From Gemmatimonadota bacterium (GTDB taxonomy: Bacteria; Gemmatimonadota; Gemmatimonadetes; Gemmatimonadales; GWC2-71-9): 13,480 nucleotides of DNA. A model generated the notes under the pieces. The model was given only the letters and a program-made list of their open reading frames with translations. It did not search any database and was not told where the DNA came from. The translations under genes and the position numbers were made by a program. Location of the stretch: positions 1-13,480 of the forward strand of contig SMVY01000033.1 in the NCBI GenBank assembly GCA_004357415.1, in the 5' to 3' direction. Numbering within the stretch: position 1 is the stretch's first letter; each line of letters begins with the position of its first letter. This document shows, in pieces, positions 6,657 to 13,189 of the stretch.

Positions 6657-7793
6657 GTGAAAGGCCCATCTCAGTTATTCATTCTGGCCCTGACCGGGCT
6701 GCTGGCGCTCGCCGGTTGCGGTCGTACGGGAACGCCCGATTCGGGGCCATGGCCCGCCCTCAGCGACTCGGCTTTCGCCGGGCTGATCACCGACTTCTCG
6801 GAGCCCGGACGATACTTCGACACTGACAATCTCATCAGCAACGAAACGACCTATCTCGAGGTCATGGCTGCCCTCGACCGGTACGGGGTCAGCGGCGGAG
6901 CCTATATCGGTGTTGGCCCGGACCAGAACTTCTCTTACATCGCCCGGGTCCGCCCGCAAGTGGCGTTCATCGTCGACATCAGGCGCGACAACCTGTTGCA
7001 ACACCTGTGGTTCAAGGCGCTGTTCGACGAAGCCGCGACGCGCGCCGAATTTCTGGCCCTCATGTATGGCAAAGCGGTGCCCGACAGTCTGGCGGCGTGG
7101 CGCGAGCGTCCGCTCGAAGCACTGACCCGCTACATCGACACGGTGACGGTGGACCCGGGCGTGGCGCTGGCGGCGATGGAAACCGTCCAATTGGCCATCG
7201 GACGTGGCGGAGTGGCGTTGTCGGCGGACGATCGGGTGACGATTCTGCGCGTCCATCAGCGGTTCATCGCCGCGGGACTCGACCTCCGGTTCCGGACCCA
7301 CGGCCGGGTCTCGCGATCGTGTTACCCCACCCACCGGTTCTTGCTGACGGATGGTGGCAGCATGGAACCCTCGAGCTACCTGGCGACAGAGGCGGCCTAC
7401 CAAGTGGTGCGCCGCCTGCAACTCGATAACCTCGTCATTCCGCTGGTGGGCGACCTGGCCGGGGAGCACACGCTGCCGGCCATCGCCGGGTATCTGGATC
7501 AGCGGAACACCAGGGTGTCGGCGTTCTACACCTCGAATGTGGAGTTCTACCTGTTCGATGACGGAGTCTTCTCTGCCTTCGCGCGGAACGTCGAAGTGCT
7601 GCCGACCGATAGCACCAGTGTCATCATTCGGAGCGTGTTCCGTCGAGGTGGGGCTCTCATCGAGCCGGTCACGGCGGGTTCCTGCAGCGTACAATCGCTG
7701 CAACGAATAGAAGCTTTCGCCGATTGGTTCGCCGGCGATCGATTCCCGTCGTACTACGATCTGGTTCGCTACGACCGTCTTCCGCTACCCTAG
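6657..7793 (+). CDS. lipoprotein resembling the LIC_10091 family (methyltransferase-like fold)
   Basis: The product is 378 residues from the GTG at 6657, with GAGG at 6646-6649. This start gives a clean lipoprotein signal with the lipobox LAGC at residues 18-21, so Cys21 would be lipidated and the protein anchored in the envelope. The upstream TTG at 6624 has no spaced ribosome site. The body shows a conserved-looking core: YFDTDNLISNETTYLEV (53-69), GGAYIGVGPDQNFSYIARVR (80-99), AFIVDIRRDNL (103-113), and late SAFYTSNVEFYLF. I recognise these as the signature of the family named after Leptospira LIC_10091, proteins with a methyltransferase-like outline and no proven reaction. The GVGPDQN and VDIRRDN segments could correspond to the cofactor-binding loops. 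It is monocistronic, closed by a good terminator at 7848. Confidence 0.7.
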   Translation: MKGPSQLFILALTGLLALAGCGRTGTPDSGPWPALSDSAFAGLITDFSEPGRYFDTDNLISNETTYLEVMAALDRYGVSGGAYIGVGPDQNFSYIARVRPQVAFIVDIRRDNLLQHLWFKALFDEAATRAEFLALMYGKAVPDSLAAWRERPLEALTRYIDTVTVDPGVALAAMETVQLAIGRGGVALSADDRVTILRVHQRFIAAGLDLRFRTHGRVSRSCYPTHRFLLTDGGSMEPSSYLATEAAYQVVRRLQLDNLVIPLVGDLAGEHTLPAIAGYLDQRNTRVSAFYTSNVEFYLFDDGVFSAFARNVEVLPTDSTSVIIRSVFRRGGALIEPVTAGSCSVQSLQRIEAFADWFAGDRFPSYYDLVRYDRLPLP

Positions 7794-7847
7794 CCTGGCG
7801 GGGCCGGCCCAGTCAGCAGTAACGGGCTCGGTGACCTCGCAACGACG

Positions 7848-7878
7848 ACGGCCGCCCTCACAGACGGCCGTTATTGTT
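7848..7878 (+). terminator. rho-independent terminator of the lipoprotein gene
   Basis: ACGGCCG (7848-7854) pairs perfectly with CGGCCGT (7865-7871) around a 10-nt loop. TATTGTT follows, and CAAC/GTTG can pair outside the stem. It lies 55 bp after the stop codon. Confidence 0.75.
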
Positions 7879-7923
7879 GCAATGCCTGGTAGGTGCTAGT
7901 GGACCATGACCGTCAGAAGGTTG

Positions 7924-8173
7924 ATCCGCGGATGATTCGACAGGCCTAGCGGCGGCAGCCGGCGGCCTGAGGAAGAGCGCTGGCGCCAAGCGGCAGACAC
8001 CTCAATCCGCGGCTCGGCGCCTGCGGCGGTGTGCCATGAATGGCCCCGGGGGCGTCCCGTCGTTTACGACGGTTCGCGAAGCGCCGAGCCGACGTTCAAA
8101 CGTCGGAACACTGCCCCCGCTGAGCCGCTGAATTTGTGTCCGGTAGATAGGGCGACGCATGCGTCGCCCCTAC
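7924..8173. repeat. cluster of palindromes and nested hairpins in a convergent intergenic region
   Basis: No gene is supported in 7794-8229. The region holds many perfect inverted repeats: ATCCGCGGAT (7924-7933); CAGGCC/GGCCTG (7941-7946 with 7964-7969); an 11-bp pair CGGCTCGGCGC/GCGCCGAGCCG (8010-8020 with 8081-8091) that encloses GCCAT-GA-ATGGC (8033-8044) and CCGTCGT-TT-ACGACGG (8057-8072); CCGACGTT-CA-AACGTCGG (8089-8106); and the 20-bp palindrome at 8150-8169. A REP/BIME-like mosaic or a structured RNA are both possible. Confidence 0.65.
8143..8173. repeat. GGGCGACGCATGCGTCGCCC palindrome flanked by GTAG/CTAC
   Basis: The 20-bp core at 8150-8169 is a perfect palindrome. GTAG at 8143-8146 and CTAC at 8170-8173 extend it, with three extra bases (ATA) in the left arm. 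CCCC-TAC-GGGGTTTT (8167-8180) next to it could act as a terminator on the plus strand. This type of element resembles dispersed palindromes seen in many GC-rich genomes. Confidence 0.7.
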
Positions 8174-8229
8174 GGGGTTTTCCCGGTCATAATCCCGTCG
8201 CAGCGGATTCTGCCCTCGGTTGGACTCCG

Positions 8230-9585
8230 CTAGTTGCCGAGACCCACCAGTGTGCGGACCGCCTGCCAGGTTGGGGCGATCAACAGATAGAGGACTCCCA
8301 ATAGAATCGGTGGTGCCACGTACCGTACCATGAAGGCCCAGGCCTTCCGCATGGACTTATTGGGAAGTCCAATGGCCAACTCCGCGTCGACCTTGTCGAG
8401 GACTACGTAGCCGACGAAGATCGCCGTGAAGAACCCTCCGAGAATCAGCAGGAAGCTCCCTACCAGAGCATCAGCCGCACCCAGGAAGTCGAGGCTCAGG
8501 GCGGAGGGAATGCCGATGATGGCGATGATTGTCCCCATGGTGATGGCGACGGCGCGCCGAGCCATGCCGAACGAATCGACGATCGCGGATACGACGACCT
8601 CCAGCAGGGAAATTGCCGACGTGAGCGCGGCAAAGAACAGCATGATGAAAAACGCGGCACCGACGAACTTGCCGGCCGCTCCCATGCTGGCGAATCCAGC
8701 CGGCAGCGATATGAACAACGCGCCCAGGCTGCTTTCGCCGAGCTGATTCTGCAGGCCGAAGGTGAACACGATGGGGAACACCACGAGTCCCGCCATGAAG
8801 GCGACGCTGAAATCCGCGAGGGCGACGATCGTCGCTTCCTTGGCGAGGTTGTTGCTGCCCTTGAGGTACGAGGCGAAGGTAATCAACGCTCCCATTCCCA
8901 GGCTCAAGGAGAAGAACGCTTGGCCCGCCGCGGCGCCGATGATCTGCGGATCGAACACGTTGCCCAGGTTCGGGTTGAGGTAAAAAGCGTAGCCTTCACG
9001 ACTTCCCGTCAAGAAGAACGAGTACACGGCCAGCCCGGCGAGAATGACGAACAGGACCGGCATCAGGATGACCGCCGTCCGCTCGATGCCGCGCTTGATG
9101 CCTCCGGCCACGATGATGATGGTCAAGGCCATGAACGCCACGTGCCAGCCGATCGCCTGCGATCCACTGGCGGCTGCGTTGAAGTAGGCCTCTGTGTCGG
9201 CCGGAAGCCCTGACGAGACGGCCTCCCAGGCATACCGCATGGTCCACCCGGCGATGACCGAGTAGTAGGACAGGATGATGAGCCCGGCAAAGACGAACAT
9301 CCACCCCAACGGTGTCCATTTTCGGCCGCCGAGCATCGGCAAGGCCTTGACGGGAGAAACCTGGGCCAGCCGTCCCACCACGAACTCGGAAGTCATCAGC
9401 GGGATGCCGATTACGGCCACCAGCCCCAGGTACAGCAGGACGAACGCGGCCCCGCCGCCCTGGGAGGCGACGTAGGAAAACCGCCACATGTTGCCCAACC
9501 CGACGGCCGATCCAACCGCGGCCAGAATGAACCCGGTCTGGCTGCCCCACGAATCACGTGACGACGAACCTGGAGTGGCGTGCAT
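8230..9585 (-). CDS. sodium-dependent transporter of the NSS (LeuT/SNF) family
   Basis: The product is 451 residues from the ATG at 9585 (complement of 9583-9585); only a weak AAAGAG precedes it. In-frame codons upstream to 9777 encode no recognisable sequence and are left out. TM1 carries the NSS signature GSAVGLGNMWRFSYVASQGG (residues 25-44), where most relatives read WRFPY. Further typical segments include GIPLMTSEFVVGR, AGQAFFSLSLGMGALITFAS, LFFAALTSAISLLEVVVSAI and a C-terminal pair of helices. About 12 membrane helices fit, as in the family. These are inner-membrane symporters that use sodium, often with chloride, to import amino acids or related amines; the substrate cannot be read from sequence. 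The gene is divergent from the hydrolase at 9727 and not in an operon. Length is normal and no lesion is seen. Confidence 0.93.
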   Translation of the reverse strand: MHATPGSSSRDSWGSQTGFILAAVGSAVGLGNMWRFSYVASQGGGAAFVLLYLGLVAVIGIPLMTSEFVVGRLAQVSPVKALPMLGGRKWTPLGWMFVFAGLIILSYYSVIAGWTMRYAWEAVSSGLPADTEAYFNAAASGSQAIGWHVAFMALTIIIVAGGIKRGIERTAVILMPVLFVILAGLAVYSFFLTGSREGYAFYLNPNLGNVFDPQIIGAAAGQAFFSLSLGMGALITFASYLKGSNNLAKEATIVALADFSVAFMAGLVVFPIVFTFGLQNQLGESSLGALFISLPAGFASMGAAGKFVGAAFFIMLFFAALTSAISLLEVVVSAIVDSFGMARRAVAITMGTIIAIIGIPSALSLDFLGAADALVGSFLLILGGFFTAIFVGYVVLDKVDAELAIGLPNKSMRKAWAFMVRYVAPPILLGVLYLLIAPTWQAVRTLVGLGN

Positions 9586-9635
9586 GCTGCGCTCTTTCGA
9601 CAAAGGTCTTCCAAGGTACTGCAATGGCGCCCCGT

Positions 9636-9680
9636 GTCCAGTCGCCCGGCCGGGGACAGCGCCCCCTGCCCGGCCTGGAC
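9636..9680. promoter_or_regulatory. inverted repeat between divergent genes, possible operator
   Basis: GGCCGGG (9648-9654) and CCCGGCC (9669-9675) pair perfectly, and GTCCAG (9636-9641) with CTGGAC (9675-9680) extends the symmetry. The element lies in the 141 bp between the transporter start (minus) and the hydrolase start (plus), where a shared operator would be expected. It could instead be chance in GC-rich DNA. Confidence 0.3.
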
Positions 9681-9726
9681 AACTGTGCTCGCGCCACCAA
9701 CTTCCGAAAACGACCGAAAGGGCCCC

Positions 9727-10437
9727 GTGACCACAGTGACCAGCGCCGAGCAACATCTCCGTTTCCAGGTCGGCCACAGCTGTGGCGAGGTGTCGGCCAT
9801 TCTCCTCCGGCCCCCGTCCGCATCATGCCTCTACATACTAGGTCCCGGCGCGGGCGCCGGGATGCGACACCGGTTCCTCGCCGCGATCGCCGGGGAATTG
9901 GCCCAGAACGGTGTGGCCACCTTCCGCTACCAGTTTCCCTATATAGAACGAGGAGCCCGGCGTCCCGACTCGAGACCCATCCTGCTCGAGACGGTACGGT
10001 CCGCGGTCGCGGCCGCCGACACCGTGTGTCCCGGCCTGCCCGTCATCGCCGGGGGCAAATCGATGGGCGGACGGATGACGTCGCTGGCCGTGGCCGAGAT
10101 GCCGCTGGCGTTCCCCGACGTCCGAGGATTGGCCTTTATCGGGTTCCCGCTCCACGGGGCCGGCAAGCCGCCCTCCACGGAACGGGCGGATCACCTGTCC
10201 GCCGTGTCGGTCCCCATGCTGTTTCTCCAGGGGACCAGGGACAAGTTGGCGGACATGGCGCTCATGTCCGGCGTATGTGCCGGATTGGGCTCGGGCGTTA
10301 CCCTTAGGAAGATCGAGGGGGCCGATCACGGCTTCCATGTCCTGAAGCGATCCGGCCGGTCCGACGAGGAGGTGATCGTGGAACTGGCCGGGGCCATCGC
10401 CGAATGGTCGACACCCCTGCAACCGAGTGTCCCATGA
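9727..10437 (+). CDS. alpha/beta hydrolase of the KANL3/Tex30-like (COG3571) family
   Basis: The product is 236 residues from the GTG at 9727, with AAGGG just upstream at 9718-9722. A second GTG lies at 9736, and the open frame back to 9580 overlaps the transporter gene and is not supported. The catalytic triad is visible: S112 in the nucleophile elbow AGGKSMGGR, D172 in LQGTRDKLA, and H201 in GADHGFHV. The glycine-rich stretch ILGPGAGAGM (37-46) probably forms the oxyanion region. This arrangement and length match the small cytoplasmic hydrolases related to dienelactone hydrolase and to the eukaryotic KANL3/Tex30 proteins, whose substrates are mostly unknown. There is no signal peptide. Its stop overlaps the start of the next gene (ATGA at 10434-10437), so the two are translated together. 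Confidence 0.85.
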   Translation: MTTVTSAEQHLRFQVGHSCGEVSAILLRPPSASCLYILGPGAGAGMRHRFLAAIAGELAQNGVATFRYQFPYIERGARRPDSRPILLETVRSAVAAADTVCPGLPVIAGGKSMGGRMTSLAVAEMPLAFPDVRGLAFIGFPLHGAGKPPSTERADHLSAVSVPMLFLQGTRDKLADMALMSGVCAGLGSGVTLRKIEGADHGFHVLKRSGRSDEEVIVELAGAIAEWSTPLQPSVP

Positions 10438-11342
10438 CTCGACATGGCATGCCGCAAGGCCGAGTCCCTATGACCGGCCTAGTCGTGGGATCATTGCTGG
10501 TGGCGGTCCCTGTGGCACCGGGACCGCCGGTATGGGGAGCGTATGGGCATGAGATGATCGGCCGCATGGCCGCACAACACGTTCCGGAATCGATGCCGGC
10601 CTTCTTCCGCGGTGCCGTCGATCAACTGGCCTATCTGAACGTCGAGCCAGACCGGTGGAAGGGTCGCGTCGAGCGGGCCCTCGATCCGGCCATGGACGGC
10701 AACTACTCCCCCGGCCACTACATCAACTATGAGGTCGTGCCGGAAGCCGCGTTCGAAGCCCCCGATCGCCTGGCCTATTTCCACGCTCTCGAACAGGCCG
10801 GCGTGGATCGCCAACCCGGGTTCCTCCCGTTCGTCATCCTGGAGCTGACACAGCGGCTGCGGGTGGCGTTCCGCGAGTGGCGTGAGGCTGGGGAGCCCGA
10901 GCGCGGCTGGATCGAGCAGCGGATCATCAACGACGCTGGTATCCTGGGACACTACGTGGCCGACGGATCCAACCCGCTCCACACCACCGTGCACTACAAC
11001 GGCTGGGTCGGCGACAACCCGAACGGCTACGCCACCCTGCGGGGTACCCATGCCCGGATCGAAATCGACTACGTGAGAGCGCAGGTGCTAACCGGCGATC
11101 TTGCCCCGTTAATGGGTGATCCGATCGTGTTCGACGACTTGCGGACGGCCGTTTGGGACTACCTGGGAGCCTCGCACGATCTGGTGGAGCAGCTCTACCA
11201 GATCGATCGAGAGGCCCGGTTTGACGGGGAGACCACCGCTGCCGCCAACAAGGCCTTCATCACCGGCCGCCTGGCCGCCGGTGCGGCGATGCTGCGGGAC
11301 CTGTGGTGGACGGTCTGGGTCACCAGTGAGCCTGACCGCTGA
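10434..11342 (+). CDS. secreted zinc-dependent phospholipase C / S1-P1 nuclease superfamily protein
   Basis: The product is 302 residues if it starts at the ATG at 10434, which overlaps the previous stop (ATGA); the ATG at 10470 is an alternative. A signal peptide (hydrophobic TGLVVGSLLVAVPVAPG) would end just before W34. In this superfamily a new N-terminal Trp binds zinc. Other ligands visible are H39 (AYGHEMIG), H95 (SPGHYIN), the core H173-x3-D177-x5-H183 in GHYVADGSNPLH, and H206-x3-E210 (GTHARIEIDY). The HxxxD...H and HxxxE pattern, with Glu rather than Asp in the last position, resembles Bacillus phospholipase C more than S1/P1 nuclease. Substrate preference (phospholipid or single-stranded nucleic acid) cannot be decided. 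It would act in the periplasm or outside. It is co-translated with the alpha/beta hydrolase. Confidence 0.82.
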   Translation: MTRHGMPQGRVPMTGLVVGSLLVAVPVAPGPPVWGAYGHEMIGRMAAQHVPESMPAFFRGAVDQLAYLNVEPDRWKGRVERALDPAMDGNYSPGHYINYEVVPEAAFEAPDRLAYFHALEQAGVDRQPGFLPFVILELTQRLRVAFREWREAGEPERGWIEQRIINDAGILGHYVADGSNPLHTTVHYNGWVGDNPNGYATLRGTHARIEIDYVRAQVLTGDLAPLMGDPIVFDDLRTAVWDYLGASHDLVEQLYQIDREARFDGETTAAANKAFITGRLAAGAAMLRDLWWTVWVTSEPDR

Positions 11343-11396
11343 ATCTTCTGCCACTCCCTCTCGTAGGTGGGCTCGTAAGATTCTCCGGGAGACGGC

Positions 11397-11675
11397 ATGA
11401 CGCGAGCGGTGGCACGCAGGACGACCTACGAACTTCGCCGGTCCCGGACCGACCGGAAGATCGGCGGCGTACTCGGCGGATTTGCCAAACATTTCGATAT
11501 CGACCCGACGCTGCTCAGGGTCGGCTATCTGCTGACCTCGGTGGTGTCGGCGGCGTTCCCCGGCGTGTTGGTCTACTTGGTGTTGTGGCTCATCATTCCG
11601 GCGGAGAGCTACGCCGACGAACTGACGGATGACGAGTTCTACGACTACGACGACGACTACCGGGACGACTACTAG
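11397..11675 (+). CDS. PspC-domain protein with acidic tail
   Basis: The product is 92 residues from the ATG at 11397, with GGGAG at 11387-11391. Residues 11-70 are a full PspC domain: YELRRSRTDRKIGGVLGGFA (11-30), then the HFDIDPTLLR motif and one long membrane helix ending in VLWLIIP. PspC proteins sit in the inner membrane; in enterobacteria PspC senses envelope stress and frees the Psp activator. Stand-alone short PspC proteins such as this one are common in other phyla and their role is less clear. After the helix comes a tail of about 20 residues made mostly of Asp, Glu and Tyr (DDEFYDYDDDYRDDY), an unusual but not unique ending. It follows the phospholipase-like gene by 54 bp and could be in the same transcript. 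Confidence 0.88.
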   Translation: MTRAVARRTTYELRRSRTDRKIGGVLGGFAKHFDIDPTLLRVGYLLTSVVSAAFPGVLVYLVLWLIIPAESYADELTDDEFYDYDDDYRDDY

Positions 11676-11702
11676 TCGTCGCCGGCTCACTCCCGGATAC
11701 AT

Positions 11703-11738
11703 GAGCGGCCGGCCCCGATCTCTCGGGTCCGGCCGCTC
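11703..11738. terminator. long stem-loop between convergent genes
   Basis: GAGCGGCCGG (11703-11712) pairs with CCGGCCGCTC (11729-11738), and CCCGA-TCTC-TCGGG continues the stem inside after one mismatch, giving about 15 base pairs. It lies 28 bp after the PspC gene and 22 bp beyond the stop of the minus-strand gene at 11760, so it can serve both strands. The T-run is weak. Confidence 0.75.
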
Positions 11739-11759
11739 TTGCTGGTGAATCGCAATTCC

Positions 11760-12200
11760 CTACAAGGGGATTTCCCGCTGCCCGGTGTTGCCGGCGGAAT
11801 CCCGGTGGCCGATTACCGCCCGGCGGGCGCTCGTCTGGAACACGGCGAACACGCCCCGGCTGCACTGCACCCTGGTGACGACCTTCGCCGAACCGCCGGC
11901 CCGCAACTGCTCGGCTCGCCGTCTCAGGGCCACGTCCACGGCCACCGCCCGACACGTCTGGTCGGACTGGGTCATCAGGTCGATTCGGCAGTTGGTTCCC
12001 CGGCACACGGCATCCAGCACCGCGGGCTCAACACCGTCCAAAGTAGCAGCGGGAATGCCAAGCCGGACCAGTATGGCACTGACGTCGGGGCCAGACCGCT
12101 GGGCTTCGGTGGGCACGACAGTGCCGATCGTGAGGCCCCAGACAAGGATCATCCGGGCCAACAGGTGCTGCCTGGTATGAGAACTGATTCGTCTGTTCAT
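11760..12200 (-). CDS. secreted protein of unknown function with four cysteines
   Basis: The product is 146 residues from the ATG whose complement is 12198-12200, with GGGGAGG eight bases upstream; a further start at 12230 has no such site. Residues 1-34 look like a signal peptide: a basic start (MNRRISSHTR), a hydrophobic stretch (MILVWGLTIGTVV), and cleavage probably near TEA-Q. The mature part of about 112 residues contains Cys66, Cys71, Cys83 and Cys113, enough for two disulfides. It also has an alternating segment (SAKVVTRVQCSRGVFAVFQT) that looks like beta strands, and many Arg. I do not recognise the family. It is divergent from the Spy-like gene at 12546, separated by 345 bp, and convergent with the PspC gene. 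Probably real because of the strong ribosome site and signal peptide. Confidence 0.65.
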   Translation of the reverse strand: MNRRISSHTRQHLLARMILVWGLTIGTVVPTEAQRSGPDVSAILVRLGIPAATLDGVEPAVLDAVCRGTNCRIDLMTQSDQTCRAVAVDVALRRRAEQLRAGGSAKVVTRVQCSRGVFAVFQTSARRAVIGHRDSAGNTGQREIPL

Positions 12201-12430
12201 GACTGCAACCTCCCCAAGAGGGAATGTCACCCCAATGGCTAAGCAATCGCCGTACCATGAACGCTTTCTGATGCCATAACTCTTTGTCGCACAATGGGTT
12301 ATAGTTACCGACGACGGCCGGTCACACTGGCTCCCATCGGTCCCAACCCTCGTCAGAATAGGGCGGTACAGTCACCATATCGCTCTCGGAGAACGGCCGT
12401 GGTGATGTAGGTCACGGGGGGGATGGTCGG

Positions 12431-12470
12431 GCGGTCAGGCGGTGAGGCGGTGAGGCGGTCGAGCGGTCGG
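12431..12470 (+). repeat. octamer tandem repeat GCGGTNRG, five units
   Basis: The units are GCGGTCAG, GCGGTGAG, GCGGTGAG, GCGGTCGA and GCGGTCGG in register, in the leader of the Spy-like gene and 75 bp before its start codon. The rest of the 345-bp gap (12201-12545) holds no gene; TATAGT at 12300-12305 is -10-like but has no matching -35. A single GCGGTACA stands at 12363. Confidence 0.8.
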
Positions 12471-12545
12471 TCAGATGGCCCGTCCGACTGTGAAGTGAGC
12501 GTTTACGGGAGCGTGGCCGTACAAGGGTCAACTACCGGAGGTTAC

Positions 12546-13088
12546 ATGAAACAGGCGTTTCCGATCATCGTTGTCGTCATCCTTGCCGCTGGCATACCGG
12601 TCTACGGAGCGGCCCAGGATTCTCCCTATGTCGGCCTGGGGCAGCGGACCATCAAGGCGCTTTCGCCGGAGGATATTGCCGGGTACGCCGAGGGGGCGGG
12701 CATGTCACTGGCGCTCGCCGCAGAGCTGAACGGATATCCCGGGCCGCGTCACGTGCTCGACGATGCCGAGGCTCTGGGGCTGAGCCAGGGTCAGCGGGAA
12801 GCAATCTCGGCCATCTTCGATTCCATGCACAGTCAGGCTATCGCTGTCGGGCGGCAGTACATCAGCGCCGAGCAGCGACTCGACTCATTGTTTGCCGCCA
12901 GGGAGATTACCCCCGAGAGTCTCCGGGAGGTTGTGGGGGAGGCAGAAAGGCTGAAGGGACGGTTGCGGGTCATCCACCTGGCAGCGCACTTGGAGACGAC
13001 CGCGCTGATGGACCGCGAGCAAGTCTCCAGGTACCAGCATTTGCGCGGCTATGAAGGGGCCGAACAGGACCACGGGGCACATCACTGA
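12546..13088 (+). CDS. Spy/CpxP-like periplasmic (heavy-metal resistor type) protein
   Basis: The product is 180 residues from the ATG at 12546, with GGAGG at 12537-12541. A signal peptide (IIVVVILAAGIPVYGAAQ) is followed by a short linker (residues 26-65). A helical domain follows with the LTxxQ-type pattern of Spy/CpxP and zinc-resistance proteins: LGLSQGQREAISAIFDSM (77-94), AEQRLDSLFAAREITPES (108-125), and a second motif in MDREQVSRYQHLRGY (155-169). These proteins form all-helical dimers in the periplasm, protect unfolded proteins or bind metals, and are induced by envelope or metal stress. The C-terminus EQDHGAHH is His-rich and could bind a metal. The next gene is a PadR regulator 101 bp downstream on the same strand, so regulation by that protein is plausible. 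Length and motifs are normal. Confidence 0.8.
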   Translation: MKQAFPIIVVVILAAGIPVYGAAQDSPYVGLGQRTIKALSPEDIAGYAEGAGMSLALAAELNGYPGPRHVLDDAEALGLSQGQREAISAIFDSMHSQAIAVGRQYISAEQRLDSLFAAREITPESLREVVGEAERLKGRLRVIHLAAHLETTALMDREQVSRYQHLRGYEGAEQDHGAHH

Positions 13089-13131
13089 GGCGGCCGGGGG
13101 AGATTCGGCCTTGCGGGTATCTAGTCCGACT

Positions 13132-13177
13132 GTTAATGTATTGACTGTAGATGTAGTGTTGGTTAATGCATTGACAG
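13132..13177 (+). promoter_or_regulatory. direct repeat and promoter-like sequence before the PadR gene
   Basis: GTTAATGTATTGACTG (13132-13147) and GTTAATGCATTGACAG (13162-13177) are 14/16 identical and exactly 30 bp apart, about three helical turns. The first copy contains TTGACT (13141-13146), and 17 bp later TAATGC (13164-13169) lies in the second copy. A -35/-10 pair overlapped by the repeats is thus possible, as in an autoregulated gene. Confidence 0.5.
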
Positions 13178-13189
13178 GTGACTATTCCC

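Noticed and set aside
6675..7703. Open frame of 342 codons on the minus strand
   Set aside because: It lies opposite the lipoprotein gene, is rich in Arg, His and Asp with no domain sense, and is the antisense shadow of that GC-rich gene.
8029..8304. Open frame in the palindrome-rich region
   Set aside because: It reads through hairpins and into the antisense of the transporter gene, and has no ribosome site or protein-like composition.
10491..11051. Minus-strand open frame opposite the phospholipase-like gene
   Set aside because: The plus strand has the signal peptide and complete metal-site pattern; the minus frame has no ribosome site or recognisable motif.
12431..12470. Possible CRISPR or clustered repeat array
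   Set aside because: The units are 8 bp and contiguous with no spacers, so this is a simple tandem repeat.
13092..13110. Terminator after the Spy-like gene
   Set aside because: Only a 5-bp GGCCG/CGGCC stem with a 9-nt loop and no T-run. It is too weak to call, so the Spy-like and PadR genes may share a transcript.
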